Assembly: GCA_947498785.1 (NCBI GenBank)
Contig: CANMLS010000016.1
Span: 40,885-104,884, forward strand
Direction of reading: 5' to 3'
DNA: 64,000 nucleotides
Source of the DNA: an uncultured Aquimarina sp.
GTDB lineage: Bacteria > Bacteroidota > Bacteroidia > Flavobacteriales > Flavobacteriaceae
Part shown: positions 1-9,651 of the stretch, in pieces
How the letters are laid out: every line of letters starts with the position of its first letter
Position numbering within the stretch: the stretch's first letter is position 1
Notes under the pieces: generated by a model
What the model was told of the DNA's origin: nothing
The model's database searches: none
The model's input: the letters and a program-made list of their open reading frames with translations, nothing else
Translations under genes and position numbers: made by a program

Positions 1-258
1 TTATTTTTTCTTTAACCATTTAGAACCTTTTCTTTCAAACTCTGAGGTATTAAATTTTATATGTCTGGTTAGCCTAAAAGCTTCCAAAAATATATATTCA
101 AGAGTATCATTATCCTTTGGCTGCTCCCAACCATTAAATGTAAATACACCATTGTTAATGATCAAAATATTTTTTCTATGATCAATGATTTGTAAATAAC
201 CCTTTTTCATGGCAATTTGCAAGTATTCTCTAATCAATATGTCATCAATTTTTATCAT
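1..258 (-). CDS. hypothetical 85-residue protein
   Basis: Complete small ORF with an ATG start and a TAA stop at the very edge of the window. The product is basic and soluble, with no signal peptide or membrane segment, and ends in a run of lysines. I do not recognise the family. It has normal-looking codon use and a mixed hydrophobic/charged pattern, so it is plausibly real. The neighbour on the right is pnp on the same strand, separated by about 440 bp with a terminator, so the two are not one operon. Function unknown. Confidence 0.5.
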   Translation of the reverse strand: MIKIDDILIREYLQIAMKKGYLQIIDHRKNILIINNGVFTFNGWEQPKDNDTLEYIFLEAFRLTRHIKFNTSEFERKGSKWLKKK

Positions 259-653
259 TGGTTGAGTTAGTAATTCTGTAGAGCATCAAAAAATGTAAAT
301 TTTACAGACAACCTTTTTCTGCTAATTATAGAAATCTGTAGTGCAAATTATACCGATATTCAATATTAATAAAAAAACTAATCAGTTGTATTAGGCTAAA
401 ACACAGAATTTGTACTGTAAAGCAACAGTTGTATACTCGGTAATAAATGCCCTAAATAAAGGGGGAATTCAATTTATCAAATTAAAAGAGGTGGTATTTT
501 TGTTTGTTTTCAGAAGATATAAATCTGTATTTATGTAGTGATCGGTATGTAATCAATTTTTCTAGAGCTAGTCTGAGTGATATGACTATCAATGGGATTT
601 CTTTGTCACCGTTTATGGAGCCAAAGAGGAGTGCAAATAAGATGTTAAATAAA
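259..653. other. intergenic stretch, no gene seen
   Basis: About 400 bp between the first small gene and the pnp terminator. The only ORF of any length (minus strand, 482-667) starts at a TTG inside the terminator stem and looks accidental. I see no RNA gene or convincing repeat; the left part should hold the promoter of the 85-residue gene. Confidence 0.5.
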
Positions 654-685
654 AAAATCGCCTTCAATACTTAGAAGGCGATTTT
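654..685 (-). terminator. rho-independent terminator of pnp
   Basis: Perfect 12-bp stem: AAAATCGCCTTC (654-665) pairs with GAAGGCGATTTT (674-685) around an 8-base loop. The A-run on the left becomes the U-run of a minus-strand transcript, placing it just after the pnp stop codon. It could work in both directions. Confidence 0.85.
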
Positions 686-701
686 CTATATTAATAGAAA
701 A

Positions 702-2894
702 TTAATTTTCTTTTTTATCTCTTCTTGGAGGTCTTCTATCATCCTTCTTTCTATCACTACCTTCTGGTCTAGGAGGTCTTGGTAATAAAGCTTTTCTAGA
801 AACCTTTTCTTTTCGAGTTCTCGAATCAATTCCGAAATATTTCACATCAAAAACATCCCCCATGTTTACCACATCACTAACATTTTCTGTACGTTCCCAT
901 GCTAACTCTGAAACATGAAGAAGGACTTCGTTACCTGGAGCTTCTATATATTCTACTACAGCACCAAAATCTAACATTTTGATTACTTTTACTTCATATA
1001 CACTACCAACTGCAGGCTTGAAAGTAATAGAATCTATTTTTGCTAATACAGCATCAATTCCTTCTTGACTAGTTCCAAGAATTTCTACATTTCCTTCTTC
1101 GGTAACAGGATCTTCATTGATCACAATAGTAGTACCTGTTTCTTTTTGTAATTCCTGAATTACTTTTCCGCCAGGTCCGATTAAAGCGCCAATGTATTCT
1201 CCTGGAATAGTTTTGGTTACCATTTTTGGAGCATGAGATTTTACATCAGTATTTGGAGTAGCAATAGTATCAGTAAGTTTTCCGAGTATATGTAAACGAC
1301 CATCAGCAGCTTGCTTTAATGCATTTACTAGAATTTCATAAGAAAGACCTTTTACCTTGATATCCATCTGACAAGCAGTAATACCGTCTGCAGTACCAGT
1401 AACTTTAAAGTCCATATCTCCTAAATGATCTTCATCACCAAGGATATCTGATAAAACAGCATAATTTCCAGTTTCACCATCAGAAATTAATCCCATAGCG
1501 ATACCAGAAACTGGTTTTTTTAATTGAACACCAGCATCCATTAATGCCATAGTACCAGAGCAAACAGTAGCCATAGAAGAAGAGCCGTTAGATTCTAGCA
1601 CCTCTGATACGACACGAACAGTATATGGGCAATCTTCAGGAATCATTCCCTTTAAAGCACGTTGAGCTAAATTACCATGTCCTACCTCTCTACGAGAAGT
1701 TCCTCTTATTGGGCGAGCTTCTCCAGTAGAGAAAGGAGGGAAGTTATAATGTAGGTAAAAAGTCTCTTCTCCTTCATAAGAAGGCATATCAATTTGATTT
1801 GCTTCTCTAGAAGTTCCTAAAGTTACTGTTGCCAATGCTTGAGTTTCTCCTCTTGTAAAGATAGAAGAACCATGGGTTGAAGGTAAATAATCAACTTCAC
1901 ACCAGATAGGTCTAATTTCATCAGTTTTACGACCATCAAGACGTAATCCTTCATTTAGGGTTAAGTCTCGAATAGCAGCTTTTTCTGCTTTATAGAAATA
2001 TTTAGATACTAGATCACCAAAATCTTCTAATTCTTCTTCAGAAAAAGTAGCTGTGATTTCTTCTTTTATTTCTGAAAAAGCTAAACTTCGTTCTTTTTTG
2101 GAAGAACCTGCTTTAGCTACTGCATATACTTTGTCATAAGTCATGCTGTGAATTTTCTTAGCTAAATCTTCATCTTCTCTTTCTGGATCGTATTCTCTAA
2201 CTTCTTTTTTTCCAAAGGCTTCTGCCAGTTTAAGTTGGGCAGCACATTGTACTTTGATAGCTTCGTGAGCAAATTTTATTGCTTCAACCATTTCTTCTTC
2301 AGAAATCTCATCCATTTCACCTTCTACCATCATAACAGAATCTGCAGAAGCACCGATCATCATATCAATGTCAGACTCTTCTAATTGAGCTCTGGTTGGA
2401 TTGATGATGAATTCTCCATTGATACGGCCTACACGTGCTTCTGAAATAGCACATTCAAATGGAAAATCAGATAGTTGTATTGCCGCAGAAGCCGCCAATC
2501 CAGCCATTGCGTCTGGCATAACATTTTCATCATGCGACATAAGCTGAATCATTACTTGCGTTTCTGCATGATAATCTTTTGGAAAAAGAGGACGTAGCAC
2601 TCGATCTACCAATCGCATTGTTAATACTTCACCATCACTTGGTCTAGCTTCTCTTTTGAAAAAACCACCTGGATATCGTCCTGCTGCAGCAAATTTCTCA
2701 CGATAATCTACAGTTAAAGGAAGAAAATCTACATCACTTTGTTTGTAATTTGAAACAACTGTACATAATAACATACAATTACCAGATTGTACAACAACAG
2801 AACCATGGGCCTGTTTTGCTAATTTTCCGGTTTCGATAGAAATCTCTCTACCGTCGCCAAGGTCAATGACCTCTTTATAAACTTTTGGAATCAT
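702..2894 (-). CDS. pnp: polyribonucleotide nucleotidyltransferase (PNPase)
   Basis: 730 residues, the usual PNPase length. It degrades RNA 3' to 5' by phosphorolysis and acts in mRNA turnover in the cytoplasm. Visible domains in order: a first RNase PH core (about 1-230), a helical linker, a second catalytic RNase PH core (about 310-540) with the conserved acidic segment [13 protein letters not shown] and QMDIKVKG, a KH domain with the GxxG loop seen as IGPGGK, and an S1 RNA-binding domain (VGSVYEVKV to VKYFGID). A basic, arginine- and proline-rich tail ends the protein. The ATG start is followed by [15 protein letters not shown], typical of Bacteroidota. rpsO lies directly upstream on the same strand, the common rpsO-pnp order, but a terminator separates the two. 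Confidence 0.97.
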   Translation of the reverse strand: MIPKVYKEVIDLGDGREISIETGKLAKQAHGSVVVQSGNCMLLCTVVSNYKQSDVDFLPLTVDYREKFAAAGRYPGGFFKREARPSDGEVLTMRLVDRVLRPLFPKDYHAETQVMIQLMSHDENVMPDAMAGLAASAAIQLSDFPFECAISEARVGRINGEFIINPTRAQLEESDIDMMIGASADSVMMVEGEMDEISEEEMVEAIKFAHEAIKVQCAAQLKLAEAFGKKEVREYDPEREDEDLAKKIHSMTYDKVYAVAKAGSSKKERSLAFSEIKEEITATFSEEELEDFGDLVSKYFYKAEKAAIRDLTLNEGLRLDGRKTDEIRPIWCEVDYLPSTHGSSIFTRGETQALATVTLGTSREANQIDMPSYEGEETFYLHYNFPPFSTGEARPIRGTSRREVGHGNLAQRALKGMIPEDCPYTVRVVSEVLESNGSSSMATVCSGTMALMDAGVQLKKPVSGIAMGLISDGETGNYAVLSDILGDEDHLGDMDFKVTGTADGITACQMDIKVKGLSYEILVNALKQAADGRLHILGKLTDTIATPNTDVKSHAPKMVTKTIPGEYIGALIGPGGKVIQELQKETGTTIVINEDPVTEEGNVEILGTSQEGIDAVLAKIDSITFKPAVGSVYEVKVIKMLDFGAVVEYIEAPGNEVLLHVSELAWERTENVSDVVNMGDVFDVKYFGIDSRTRKEKVSRKALLPRPPRPEGSDRKKDDRRPPRRDKKEN

Positions 2895-3080
2895 AATTTT
2901 TTTGATTCTAACGTATCTGTCTTACTAATTTTATTGTGACAGTACGTTTCATTAAACATTGGTTTCCGTCTTACTCGGACGGACAAGGTTGTGTTGTTGT
3001 TATAGTAATTGCGCGACCAATGAAAAACTAAGGCATGCATTCAAAACTTTTGGTAATGAATGTTTTTAATTTATAAATAT

Positions 3081-3110
3081 AAAAAAAGAGGCACGAGGCC
3101 TCTCTTTTTT
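3081..3110 (-). terminator. terminator of rpsO
   Basis: Stem AGAGGC (3087-3092) / GCCTCT (3098-3103) with a 5-base loop, flanked by an A-run on the left and a T-run on the right. It lies just beyond the rpsO stop; the minus-strand transcript ends in U residues. It may allow partial read-through into pnp. Confidence 0.75.
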
Positions 3111-3113
3111 CAA

Positions 3114-3383
3114 TTATTTTCTTAAATCTAATTCTTTAATAATTGCACGATATCTCATGATATCTTTTTTCTTAAGATAATCAAGTAAATCTCTACGTTT
3201 ACCTACCAGTTTTACCAAAGAACGCTCAGTATTAAAATCTTTACGATTCTTTTTTAAGTGCTCGGTAAGGTGAGTAATTCTGTGTGTAAACAATGCAATT
3301 TGACCTTCTGCAGAACCACTGTCATTCTTTCCTTTACCGTGTTTTGCAAAAATCTCTTCTTTAACTTCTTTCGTTAAATACAT
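3114..3383 (-). CDS. rpsO: 30S ribosomal protein S15
   Basis: 89 residues when started at the ATG at 3381-3383 (MYLTKEVKEEI), the normal S15 length. S15 is a primary 16S rRNA-binding protein of the small subunit platform. Recognisable segments: the GSAEGQIALFTHRI helix and the C-terminal LVGKRRDLLDYLKKKD...YR.I. pattern that contacts rRNA helices. A longer in-frame start at 3440 exists, but it would place the start codon inside the promoter -7 box, so the short form is preferred. In many bacteria S15 represses its own translation; no specific site was identified here. Confidence 0.96.
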   Translation of the reverse strand: MYLTKEVKEEIFAKHGKGKNDSGSAEGQIALFTHRITHLTEHLKKNRKDFNTERSLVKLVGKRRDLLDYLKKKDIMRYRAIIKELDLRK

Positions 3384-3437
3384 TCCAATATTATTTAAAT
3401 GATTTTTATGTATCGATAGCGCTTTGCTATCAGCGTG

Positions 3438-3445
3438 CAAATATA
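3438..3445 (-). promoter_or_regulatory. candidate rpsO promoter -7 box
   Basis: Plus-strand CAAATATA reads TATATTTG on the minus strand, matching the Bacteroidota -7 consensus TAnnTTTG. It sits about 55 bp upstream of the rpsO start. No clear -33 TTG partner was found. Confidence 0.5.
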
Positions 3446-3550
3446 ATATATTTTGTGCTAGAAATACATTTTATAATAAAAAAACATATTGAAATTAAAC
3501 GTTTTGACAAATTTAGAGTCTTAATTCTAGTAACGTTAAAACTAGATATT

Positions 3551-4378
3551 ATGAAAAGTAACTTAATTAAATTCTGTGCAATTGTTTTTTTTTCCATGCT
3601 TTTAGTTAATTGTGACAGGGAAGAATCAGAAAATCAAATCTTACAATCTTTCAATGTAGAAGAGACAGAACTTAATGCTAAAGTAGATAATACTACTGAG
3701 GTAATCAGTGATATATTTTTACAAACGTATGAATATGAAGAGAGTGCGGTTAAAAGCAAAATGCATCCTTTTTTGCCAGAATGTGCTATTGTAACAATTG
3801 AGATAACAGATACCTCTAAAGAGTTGATTATAGATTTTGGAACCGAAGGGTGTGAGGTGCGTAATGGATATATTTTAAAAGGAAAAGTAAATATGTCCTA
3901 TACGAGAAATTCTGAGACAATGACAAAGGTTATTGATTATACTCTTGAAGATTTTTTTGTAAACGATATTCAGTTTTCAGGGTCTAGATCAGTAACTAGA
4001 CAAAAAGCAAATGATAACGGTAACCCTCAATATAGTATGAGCATGGATTTACTAATTACATTTGCTGATGGTACAGAAGCATCCCGAACAGGTGTCAAAA
4101 CCAGAGAATGGATTGAGGGCTCTTTTAATGGAAATTGGGGAGATAATGTTTTCTTAATTAATGGTGAGTGGACAACGAATTTCAAAAACGGAAATGTACA
4201 TAGTACAACTATTAAGACTCCATTACGTCGTGAAGCTAGTTGTAGATTCTTGGTGAGCGGAGTTGTAGAATTGGTAAGAACAAATTATAGTGGTTCGTTG
4301 AATTATGGAGATGGATTGTGTGATAATCTGGCCATGTTTACTAGTTCTGATGGAGAAGAGCGTGAAATTAGGTTATGA
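3551..4378 (+). CDS. hypothetical lipoprotein
   Basis: 275 residues from the ATG at 3551; the ORF extends further upstream, but this start gives a proper lipoprotein signal: a basic N terminus, a hydrophobic stretch and the lipobox LVNC with Cys21. The mature part starts with acidic residues, consistent with outer-membrane or surface lipoproteins of Bacteroidota. The rest is rich in beta-strand-like segments and has several cysteines. I do not recognise a named domain. It is transcribed divergently from rpsO and ends in a strong terminator, so it is a single-gene unit. Confidence 0.75.
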   Translation: MKSNLIKFCAIVFFSMLLVNCDREESENQILQSFNVEETELNAKVDNTTEVISDIFLQTYEYEESAVKSKMHPFLPECAIVTIEITDTSKELIIDFGTEGCEVRNGYILKGKVNMSYTRNSETMTKVIDYTLEDFFVNDIQFSGSRSVTRQKANDNGNPQYSMSMDLLITFADGTEASRTGVKTREWIEGSFNGNWGDNVFLINGEWTTNFKNGNVHSTTIKTPLRREASCRFLVSGVVELVRTNYSGSLNYGDGLCDNLAMFTSSDGEEREIRL

Positions 4379-4404
4379 GCTAAATCGATTACAAATACGA
4401 TTAG

Positions 4405-4437
4405 AAAAACACCTATAACCAAATAGGTGTTTTTTTT
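4405..4437 (+). terminator. terminator of the 3551 lipoprotein gene
   Basis: Stem ACACCTAT (4409-4416) / ATAGGTGT (4423-4430), 6-base loop, extended by A/T pairs and followed by seven Ts. It is correctly placed 27 bp after the stop. Confidence 0.85.
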
Positions 4438-4498
4438 AATTTGTTTTTACTTAGAATAAGCTTTAGTTGTCTATTTATTATTGATATAAGAGGAAACG

Positions 4499-7369
4499 TT
4501 ATTTGACTTGAAATATCATTTTAGTTTTGTCTTCTAAAACTTCTACTATTCTTGCACCTAGTTTTTTGTAAAATTCTATAAGGTTGACACCTTCTTTACT
4601 AACATTTTTACAGTAGAATAAGGCTTGAGAATATTTTGATAACTTTGATATATCTAGCATACTCTTAACAATCAGTTTTCCTATTCCTTTTGACTGATAC
4701 TTTTTTCTTATACACATAGTGTCAAAAAATATTGTGTGATTTAATAAAGAAGGGTCGTAATAGCATAAGCTAGACGCTATTGGTATTCCATCATCTTTTA
4801 TAATCGCAAGGAAGGTATCTTTATAATTAGATCTTTCTTTTAATTCTTCTATGTTATACCTTAAATCGACATCAAATTCTTTTTCAAGATCAGTAATGAC
4901 CTGAAGAGCATTATGGTCTAGATCAAATAAAATTTCTACATCTGGAGACAGAATTATTTTTTTTAAAGTTGTTACTAATTCGGTTTTTAATACCTCAAAA
5001 TCTTCGGTATTTTCTTTCATTTTTAATGTTAGTTGTTTTATCAAAAGATTACTGATTGATTTGAATTGATTAGGAATTAATTCAAACCCATTCCTTTTAT
5101 AAAACTTGATTAGGCTTTCTGATTTCTCACCTTTTTCAGTAAGAACATATATTTGAGAAAAACCATCAAAAAGTGAAATTTTAGAATATAATTGTAACAT
5201 TATTTGTCCTAATCCCAGATTTTGTTTTTCAGAAATGATACCAATAGTATCGAGATAAATAATCTCATTTGATAAGTTAGGGCTTACATAAGATAAAATA
5301 AATCCAACAGGTGTTTTATCTTCATATATCATTATTATCTGAGAAGTTTTTTGCTGTAGTCTTTTTTTGATATCATCAGTAGAATATCTTAATTCGTTAG
5401 AAAAAGAATCCTTTTCAATAGATAACAATTCTTCTATCAATTCATCACTAAATGCTTTGTTTGTGATTTCAATTTTAGGATTAGGGAGTTTTTCACTTAG
5501 TTTCTTTGTAAATTTGTTAACCACTTTCTCTTTTCTTTCATCTATCGTTGTTTCATGATAATCAGGTTGGCGATCGATTGACATTTTTGGAGTAGAAAAG
5601 CTTGTTTTTTCCTTTTTATGAATTTGCGATATCAATTTATTCTCTTTTATATATTCTTCTACATCAATTTCGAAGACTCCTTTATTACCATCAACTAATT
5701 TTTCAACTTTGTTTGCACCCACTTGAGTGAACCCATAGTCAATTACACCTTTTAAAGGTCTGTTGTATCCAAGAGCGACAGTATAATGATGTTTTGAATT
5801 TGATGAAGAATAAAGTGCTGTATTATCAGGGTCTACAGATTCAAAATAATATGTTTCATGATAAGAAATACTAGCTTGTTTCTCGCTAAATTTTTTTGCA
5901 TAATTTACAAAGTTTATTGGTTTTCCATATGGAGCGGCAAAGATGACCACTTTTTTGGATCCTGCCTGATGAGCATCCATTAGGATTGAATTTAAAATGA
6001 ATTTCATCGTTCCGTTATTTCCTCTTAATTCAAGAAGACGATTGTCATACTCTACGGTGTCTACCAAAATAGTTTTTTGCCCTAATCGATTTACACCTAA
6101 GTATAATGTTGCTATTCCGAGAAATTCTTGATAGGGCTCCAACCAAAATTCGATAATCGGTGTCGTTGGATTAAGAGTCAATCTTGTTATTTCTCCATGA
6201 AAGAGTCCTGTAGGTTTAAATATACAGCATGATAACCTCTTGTTGTCAAATAGTAATTCAGGAATGTTTTTAGAACTTCTGACTGCATATAGTTTTCTGG
6301 GTTTAGGCAATTTACCTTCGTAATTTTGGAGAATATCTTTGATGTAGTCCAATTCTAATTTAAGATTATCTAATTTTACTTCTTCATCTAGTTTATTTTG
6401 TTTTTTTAGAATGGAATGACCTTTGTCTAAGGCAGGAGAAATTAGATTAATAATCTCTAAAGCAGCAACTTTATCCTTTTTGTTTTTTAGTAAAGCATAA
6501 TGGTCCTTAATTGTATTAAATAATTTATTTCTATTCTGTTTGATATCTACTTCTGGTTTTTCATCTTTACTCCCTAATATTTTTTTAATGATCTGAATTA
6601 ACCTTTCATCCCACTCTGTTTGTTTTTCTAGTTTACTTGGACCAATACTATGAATCTGTGAAGAATTAAAGATTATATAATCTGTATCAAAACCTTTATG
6701 GGATATCTTTCTTAAAACTTCACTGGTAATTTTGTTATTCTGATAATAAGATTGAAGATCTCCATAAGTGCTGATCATCTGAAAGTAAAGTATAATATTA
6801 GGATCTTCTGACAAAAGTGTACTGATAGACTCTAATAGCTTAATCTTACTTCTAAGGTTGAGGTTGATATTTGTTGGATGGAGTTCTGTTTTACTGTATA
6901 GTAACCCCATACATTGAAACAAAATTTCATCAACTATATTTACTATTTTTTCATCTTCAATAAAATTTATAGTTTCTTCTGAAAAGTCGATATTATGGTA
7001 ATTCTCCTGCAACAGTTTTGATAATGCTTTATAATGTTTGGGAAGAATAATACTTAGTAATCTTTGATGGAATAATAGGTTTTCAGGATGATAATCTTCG
7101 CGATTAACTACTAAATTCAGATAACTGATTATTTCTGAAATACTATTTAATTTGTAATTGGATAATAAGTTGAAAAATGAAATGTTAGAGATTCCTATAC
7201 TTTGAAAATCTAATAATAAGTTTTTAAAAGTGTTTTCGTTCTGATTTTTAGATATAAAAATTTCAGGTTTAGGAATAAATCTCCTAGATAGTTCTGATTT
7301 TCTATTGTTTTGGAATTGTGATTTTGGGGAAAGAGAATTGGGTTTTGTGATAAGAGTGTTTCTTTTCAT
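4499..7369 (-). CDS. large multi-domain protein with C-terminal tandem GNAT acetyltransferase domains
   Basis: 956 residues, no signal peptide or membrane segments, so probably cytoplasmic. Residues about 1-310 look helical and match nothing I recognise. A middle region (about 310-560) contains GIATLYLGVN, ILVDTVEY and LRGNNGTMKFIL, which resembles the beta4/acetyl-CoA loop of a GNAT fold but is diverged. Two clearer GNAT domains follow: about 630-790 with the pyrophosphate-loop-like QNLGLGQIML, and about 800-956 with YQSKGIGKLIV; both end in the usual IKFYKR.G / IEFYKKLGA strand. The transferred group and substrate cannot be read from sequence. It stands alone, with at least 300 bp before the next gene on its 5' side. 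Two or three fused GNAT units behind a long unknown N terminus is unusual. Confidence 0.7.
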   Translation of the reverse strand: MKRNTLITKPNSLSPKSQFQNNRKSELSRRFIPKPEIFISKNQNENTFKNLLLDFQSIGISNISFFNLLSNYKLNSISEIISYLNLVVNREDYHPENLLFHQRLLSIILPKHYKALSKLLQENYHNIDFSEETINFIEDEKIVNIVDEILFQCMGLLYSKTELHPTNINLNLRSKIKLLESISTLLSEDPNIILYFQMISTYGDLQSYYQNNKITSEVLRKISHKGFDTDYIIFNSSQIHSIGPSKLEKQTEWDERLIQIIKKILGSKDEKPEVDIKQNRNKLFNTIKDHYALLKNKKDKVAALEIINLISPALDKGHSILKKQNKLDEEVKLDNLKLELDYIKDILQNYEGKLPKPRKLYAVRSSKNIPELLFDNKRLSCCIFKPTGLFHGEITRLTLNPTTPIIEFWLEPYQEFLGIATLYLGVNRLGQKTILVDTVEYDNRLLELRGNNGTMKFILNSILMDAHQAGSKKVVIFAAPYGKPINFVNYAKKFSEKQASISYHETYYFESVDPDNTALYSSSNSKHHYTVALGYNRPLKGVIDYGFTQVGANKVEKLVDGNKGVFEIDVEEYIKENKLISQIHKKEKTSFSTPKMSIDRQPDYHETTIDERKEKVVNKFTKKLSEKLPNPKIEITNKAFSDELIEELLSIEKDSFSNELRYSTDDIKKRLQQKTSQIIMIYEDKTPVGFILSYVSPNLSNEIIYLDTIGIISEKQNLGLGQIMLQLYSKISLFDGFSQIYVLTEKGEKSESLIKFYKRNGFELIPNQFKSISNLLIKQLTLKMKENTEDFEVLKTELVTTLKKIILSPDVEILFDLDHNALQVITDLEKEFDVDLRYNIEELKERSNYKDTFLAIIKDDGIPIASSLCYYDPSLLNHTIFFDTMCIRKKYQSKGIGKLIVKSMLDISKLSKYSQALFYCKNVSKEGVNLIEFYKKLGARIVEVLEDKTKMIFQVK

Positions 7370-7682
7370 GATTTTATGCTTTTAAGCTGTGTATAATCCT
7401 TTAACCGGGGAGTGGTGTTTTTCGATTAGAGGAAATTTGGATATGAATAAATCAATTTTGAGTGATCTACTGATTTACATGCTTTATAAAACAAAAATAT
7501 CAGATAAGAATAATGTTTGTAAGAGGCGAATATCCCTTTTTTTTAAGGTAAATAACTGTTTTTGAAAAGAATATGGGTGTGAGTTCATTTTTTTGAGAAC
7601 AAAAAACCCGGCTTTAAAGCCGGGTGAGTTCATTTTTATTTATGTTGAAACCTTAATTTTAAGTAATTGAGGATTATAACTT
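7370..7682. other. intergenic region
   Basis: 313 bp between two minus-strand genes. It holds the terminator of the GH99-like gene and, nearer 7370, presumably the promoter of the multi-GNAT gene. No small ORF worth calling. Confidence 0.5.
7597..7625 (-). terminator. terminator of the GH99-like gene
   Basis: Perfect 18-bp palindrome at 7607-7624 with arms CCCGGCTTT and AAAGCCGGG, preceded on the left by six As that become the U-run of a minus-strand transcript. Confidence 0.85.
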
Positions 7683-9464
7683 TTAAAATCCATATATAGG
7701 ATCAATACTTTTAACAGAAGTAATACCTTCTCTTATAGCATCAAGATAACCCCAGCCGTTCCCTATAGTTGGAACTAATCCTGCCCCAGCTTCTGCCCAT
7801 TCTGAAACATTATAAATGGATAGAATATTAGGAGTATTTTTATCTTTTTTAATTTCTTGTACAGCTTTTTTTACAAATATTTTAAATTTTTCTGGAGTAC
7901 TACCTGATATATTAAGATTAGAATCATGTGAACTACTTTCTCTATCGGTGGGGATAACAACTATTTTTCCTTTATTATTTCTGTTATGTGTAAAATCATT
8001 TACCATACCTCCATAATCAGAATAATTTAATCCAGGTATTTCACTGCTCTGATAATCTGTTTCTAAATAAAGTATTCCATTATTTAGGAATTCGGATTCA
8101 GCTATTACATTACCTTTCTGTCTTTCTGGTTTATCAGTATATCTTGCAAGAACACATATTCCATCATATCCTTTTGATTTTGCGAAATTAGACATTCCGA
8201 TATAGAATGATTTTGTTGAACTGCCATACCAATCTTCTATGTTTTTACCTTCAAAAACAAAAACGGTAATAAGGTTTAGTCCATTGTAATTGACAACATA
8301 TGCTTTATTATATCTGTCTGTAAGTTCAATGTTTGACTTCCATGAATCTTCTAATATAGTTTTGAAATTTGGTTGTGAACTATTTCCAGTACTTAACACC
8401 CATGGTACAAATGATAAATTACTAGCATTAGGGACTTCATTATATAATTTGTATATCCAATTATTCTCATCGTCTAGGTTACTCCATGTTGCTTCATTTA
8501 GTTTCCCATACTGGGTTCTTGTTTGCAGTATACAAGCTTTAACACCTGCTTCTGCTAGCCAATAACATTGCCAATCTAGGACATTCACATCATCACCTCT
8601 ATACCATCCTAATAATGGATGCCTTTTGGGTTGATATCCTCTTAGAATAAGAGATTCATTATTGCCTGATACTTGATCAGTATGAGCCCATTCCCAAGTA
8701 TACCAGCCATTCCATCCAGTTGCTCCATCTCTAATAGCATCAAGACCAAAATCAGAATACCAATATGCAAGAACATCTATATCATATTCTCTTTTAGATG
8801 TAAAAAATGGAGGTTTTACTATATTACCCGATATTATTTTTGGAGAAATGGGATTACTATGTTTTTCTTCAAGATGATTATGATGTAAACCGATTAATGC
8901 ACCACTTCTGTCAAACGATATAATACCATTATACACCCCATTGGTAAAGTTCACTCCATCTTCGGATTCTCTTATAATAGAACCTTGTTTTAGTTCCAGA
9001 TTTTTGCTTGTAAACAAATAGTTGCCATTAGGATAAAATACGTTTCCAAGCTTATGTGCTAAAATCATCGCTGATGAATCATCATTGATGCCATTTCCTT
9101 TAGCTCCAAACCATTGAGGATATACTTTTTCAATAATAAATCCATTGTTTAGTATAATGTCATCGTTGAAAATTTTTTCAATACCAGCATTTATTCGTGT
9201 ATGATTTCCGTTTAATATTCCATTTCGAAATGATCCTCCATTAAACTTTAAAGTAACATTTTCTGGGATGTTTATTGTTATTCCGTTTAAGGTAAAGTCA
9301 TACCTTATTTCCCATATGCTATTACTAAAATCGATTGGTTGATTAACGAAATCAAAATTTCTTCTTATGATTTTATACCCTAATTGATTTACATTTGATG
9401 ACCTGTTTTTAAACTTAATTTTATCATCGATGCTTTCTAAATCTTCATTGTCTGGAATATACAT
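7683..9464 (-). CDS. GH99-like (WbsX-type) domain protein with phage-fibre/pectate-lyase-like N terminus
   Basis: 593 residues, no signal peptide. Residues about 1-130 show the pattern seen at the start of Bacteroidota phage tail-fibre and pectate-lyase-3 proteins: NIPENVTLKFNGGSF followed by YPQWFGAKGNGINDD. Residues about 230-590 resemble the glycosyl hydrolase family 99-like/WbsX domain: LLGWYRGDDVNVLDWQ, an internal EAGVKACIL strand and a C-terminal NVSEWAEAG motif like the EWNEW motif of that family. If so, it would act on a polysaccharide, but the substrate is unknown and catalytic residues were not confirmed. Its terminator and the gaps on both sides make it a single-gene unit. A prophage origin is possible, but no other phage genes are near. 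Confidence 0.6.
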   Translation of the reverse strand: MYIPDNEDLESIDDKIKFKNRSSNVNQLGYKIIRRNFDFVNQPIDFSNSIWEIRYDFTLNGITINIPENVTLKFNGGSFRNGILNGNHTRINAGIEKIFNDDIILNNGFIIEKVYPQWFGAKGNGINDDSSAMILAHKLGNVFYPNGNYLFTSKNLELKQGSIIRESEDGVNFTNGVYNGIISFDRSGALIGLHHNHLEEKHSNPISPKIISGNIVKPPFFTSKREYDIDVLAYWYSDFGLDAIRDGATGWNGWYTWEWAHTDQVSGNNESLILRGYQPKRHPLLGWYRGDDVNVLDWQCYWLAEAGVKACILQTRTQYGKLNEATWSNLDDENNWIYKLYNEVPNASNLSFVPWVLSTGNSSQPNFKTILEDSWKSNIELTDRYNKAYVVNYNGLNLITVFVFEGKNIEDWYGSSTKSFYIGMSNFAKSKGYDGICVLARYTDKPERQKGNVIAESEFLNNGILYLETDYQSSEIPGLNYSDYGGMVNDFTHNRNNKGKIVVIPTDRESSSHDSNLNISGSTPEKFKIFVKKAVQEIKKDKNTPNILSIYNVSEWAEAGAGLVPTIGNGWGYLDAIREGITSVKSIDPIYGF

Positions 9465-9521
9465 GATTATAGGTTTTAATAAGTTTGTTAATATGATTTA
9501 AAAAAAAGATTTTATTCTAGT

Positions 9522-9552
9522 AAGGTTTAATACTCATAAGGTTTAACACTCA
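9522..9552. repeat. short tandem direct repeat upstream of the GH99-like gene
   Basis: Two 15-base units, AAGGTTTAATACTCA (9522-9536) and AAGGTTTAACACTCA (9538-9552), differing at one base. They lie about 60-90 bp upstream of the GH99-like start codon, so they could be a paired protein-binding site; this is inference. Confidence 0.5.
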
Positions 9553-9651
9553 GGGGCTTGCCTCGTTAGTGCATGTTTAAAGTTTTAAAGCGTGAAGTTT
9601 CAGAATACTAAGTGTGCTTGCCCCAGAGAAATTACTACTACCAAGCTATTA

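Noticed and set aside
482..667. 61-residue minus-strand ORF with a hydrophobic start
   Set aside because: It begins with TTG inside the stem of the pnp terminator, has no good upstream signal and no family resemblance; probably accidental.
3384..3440. 19-residue N-terminal extension of S15
   Set aside because: Its start codon lies in the promoter -7 box, and S15 proteins are 88-89 residues.
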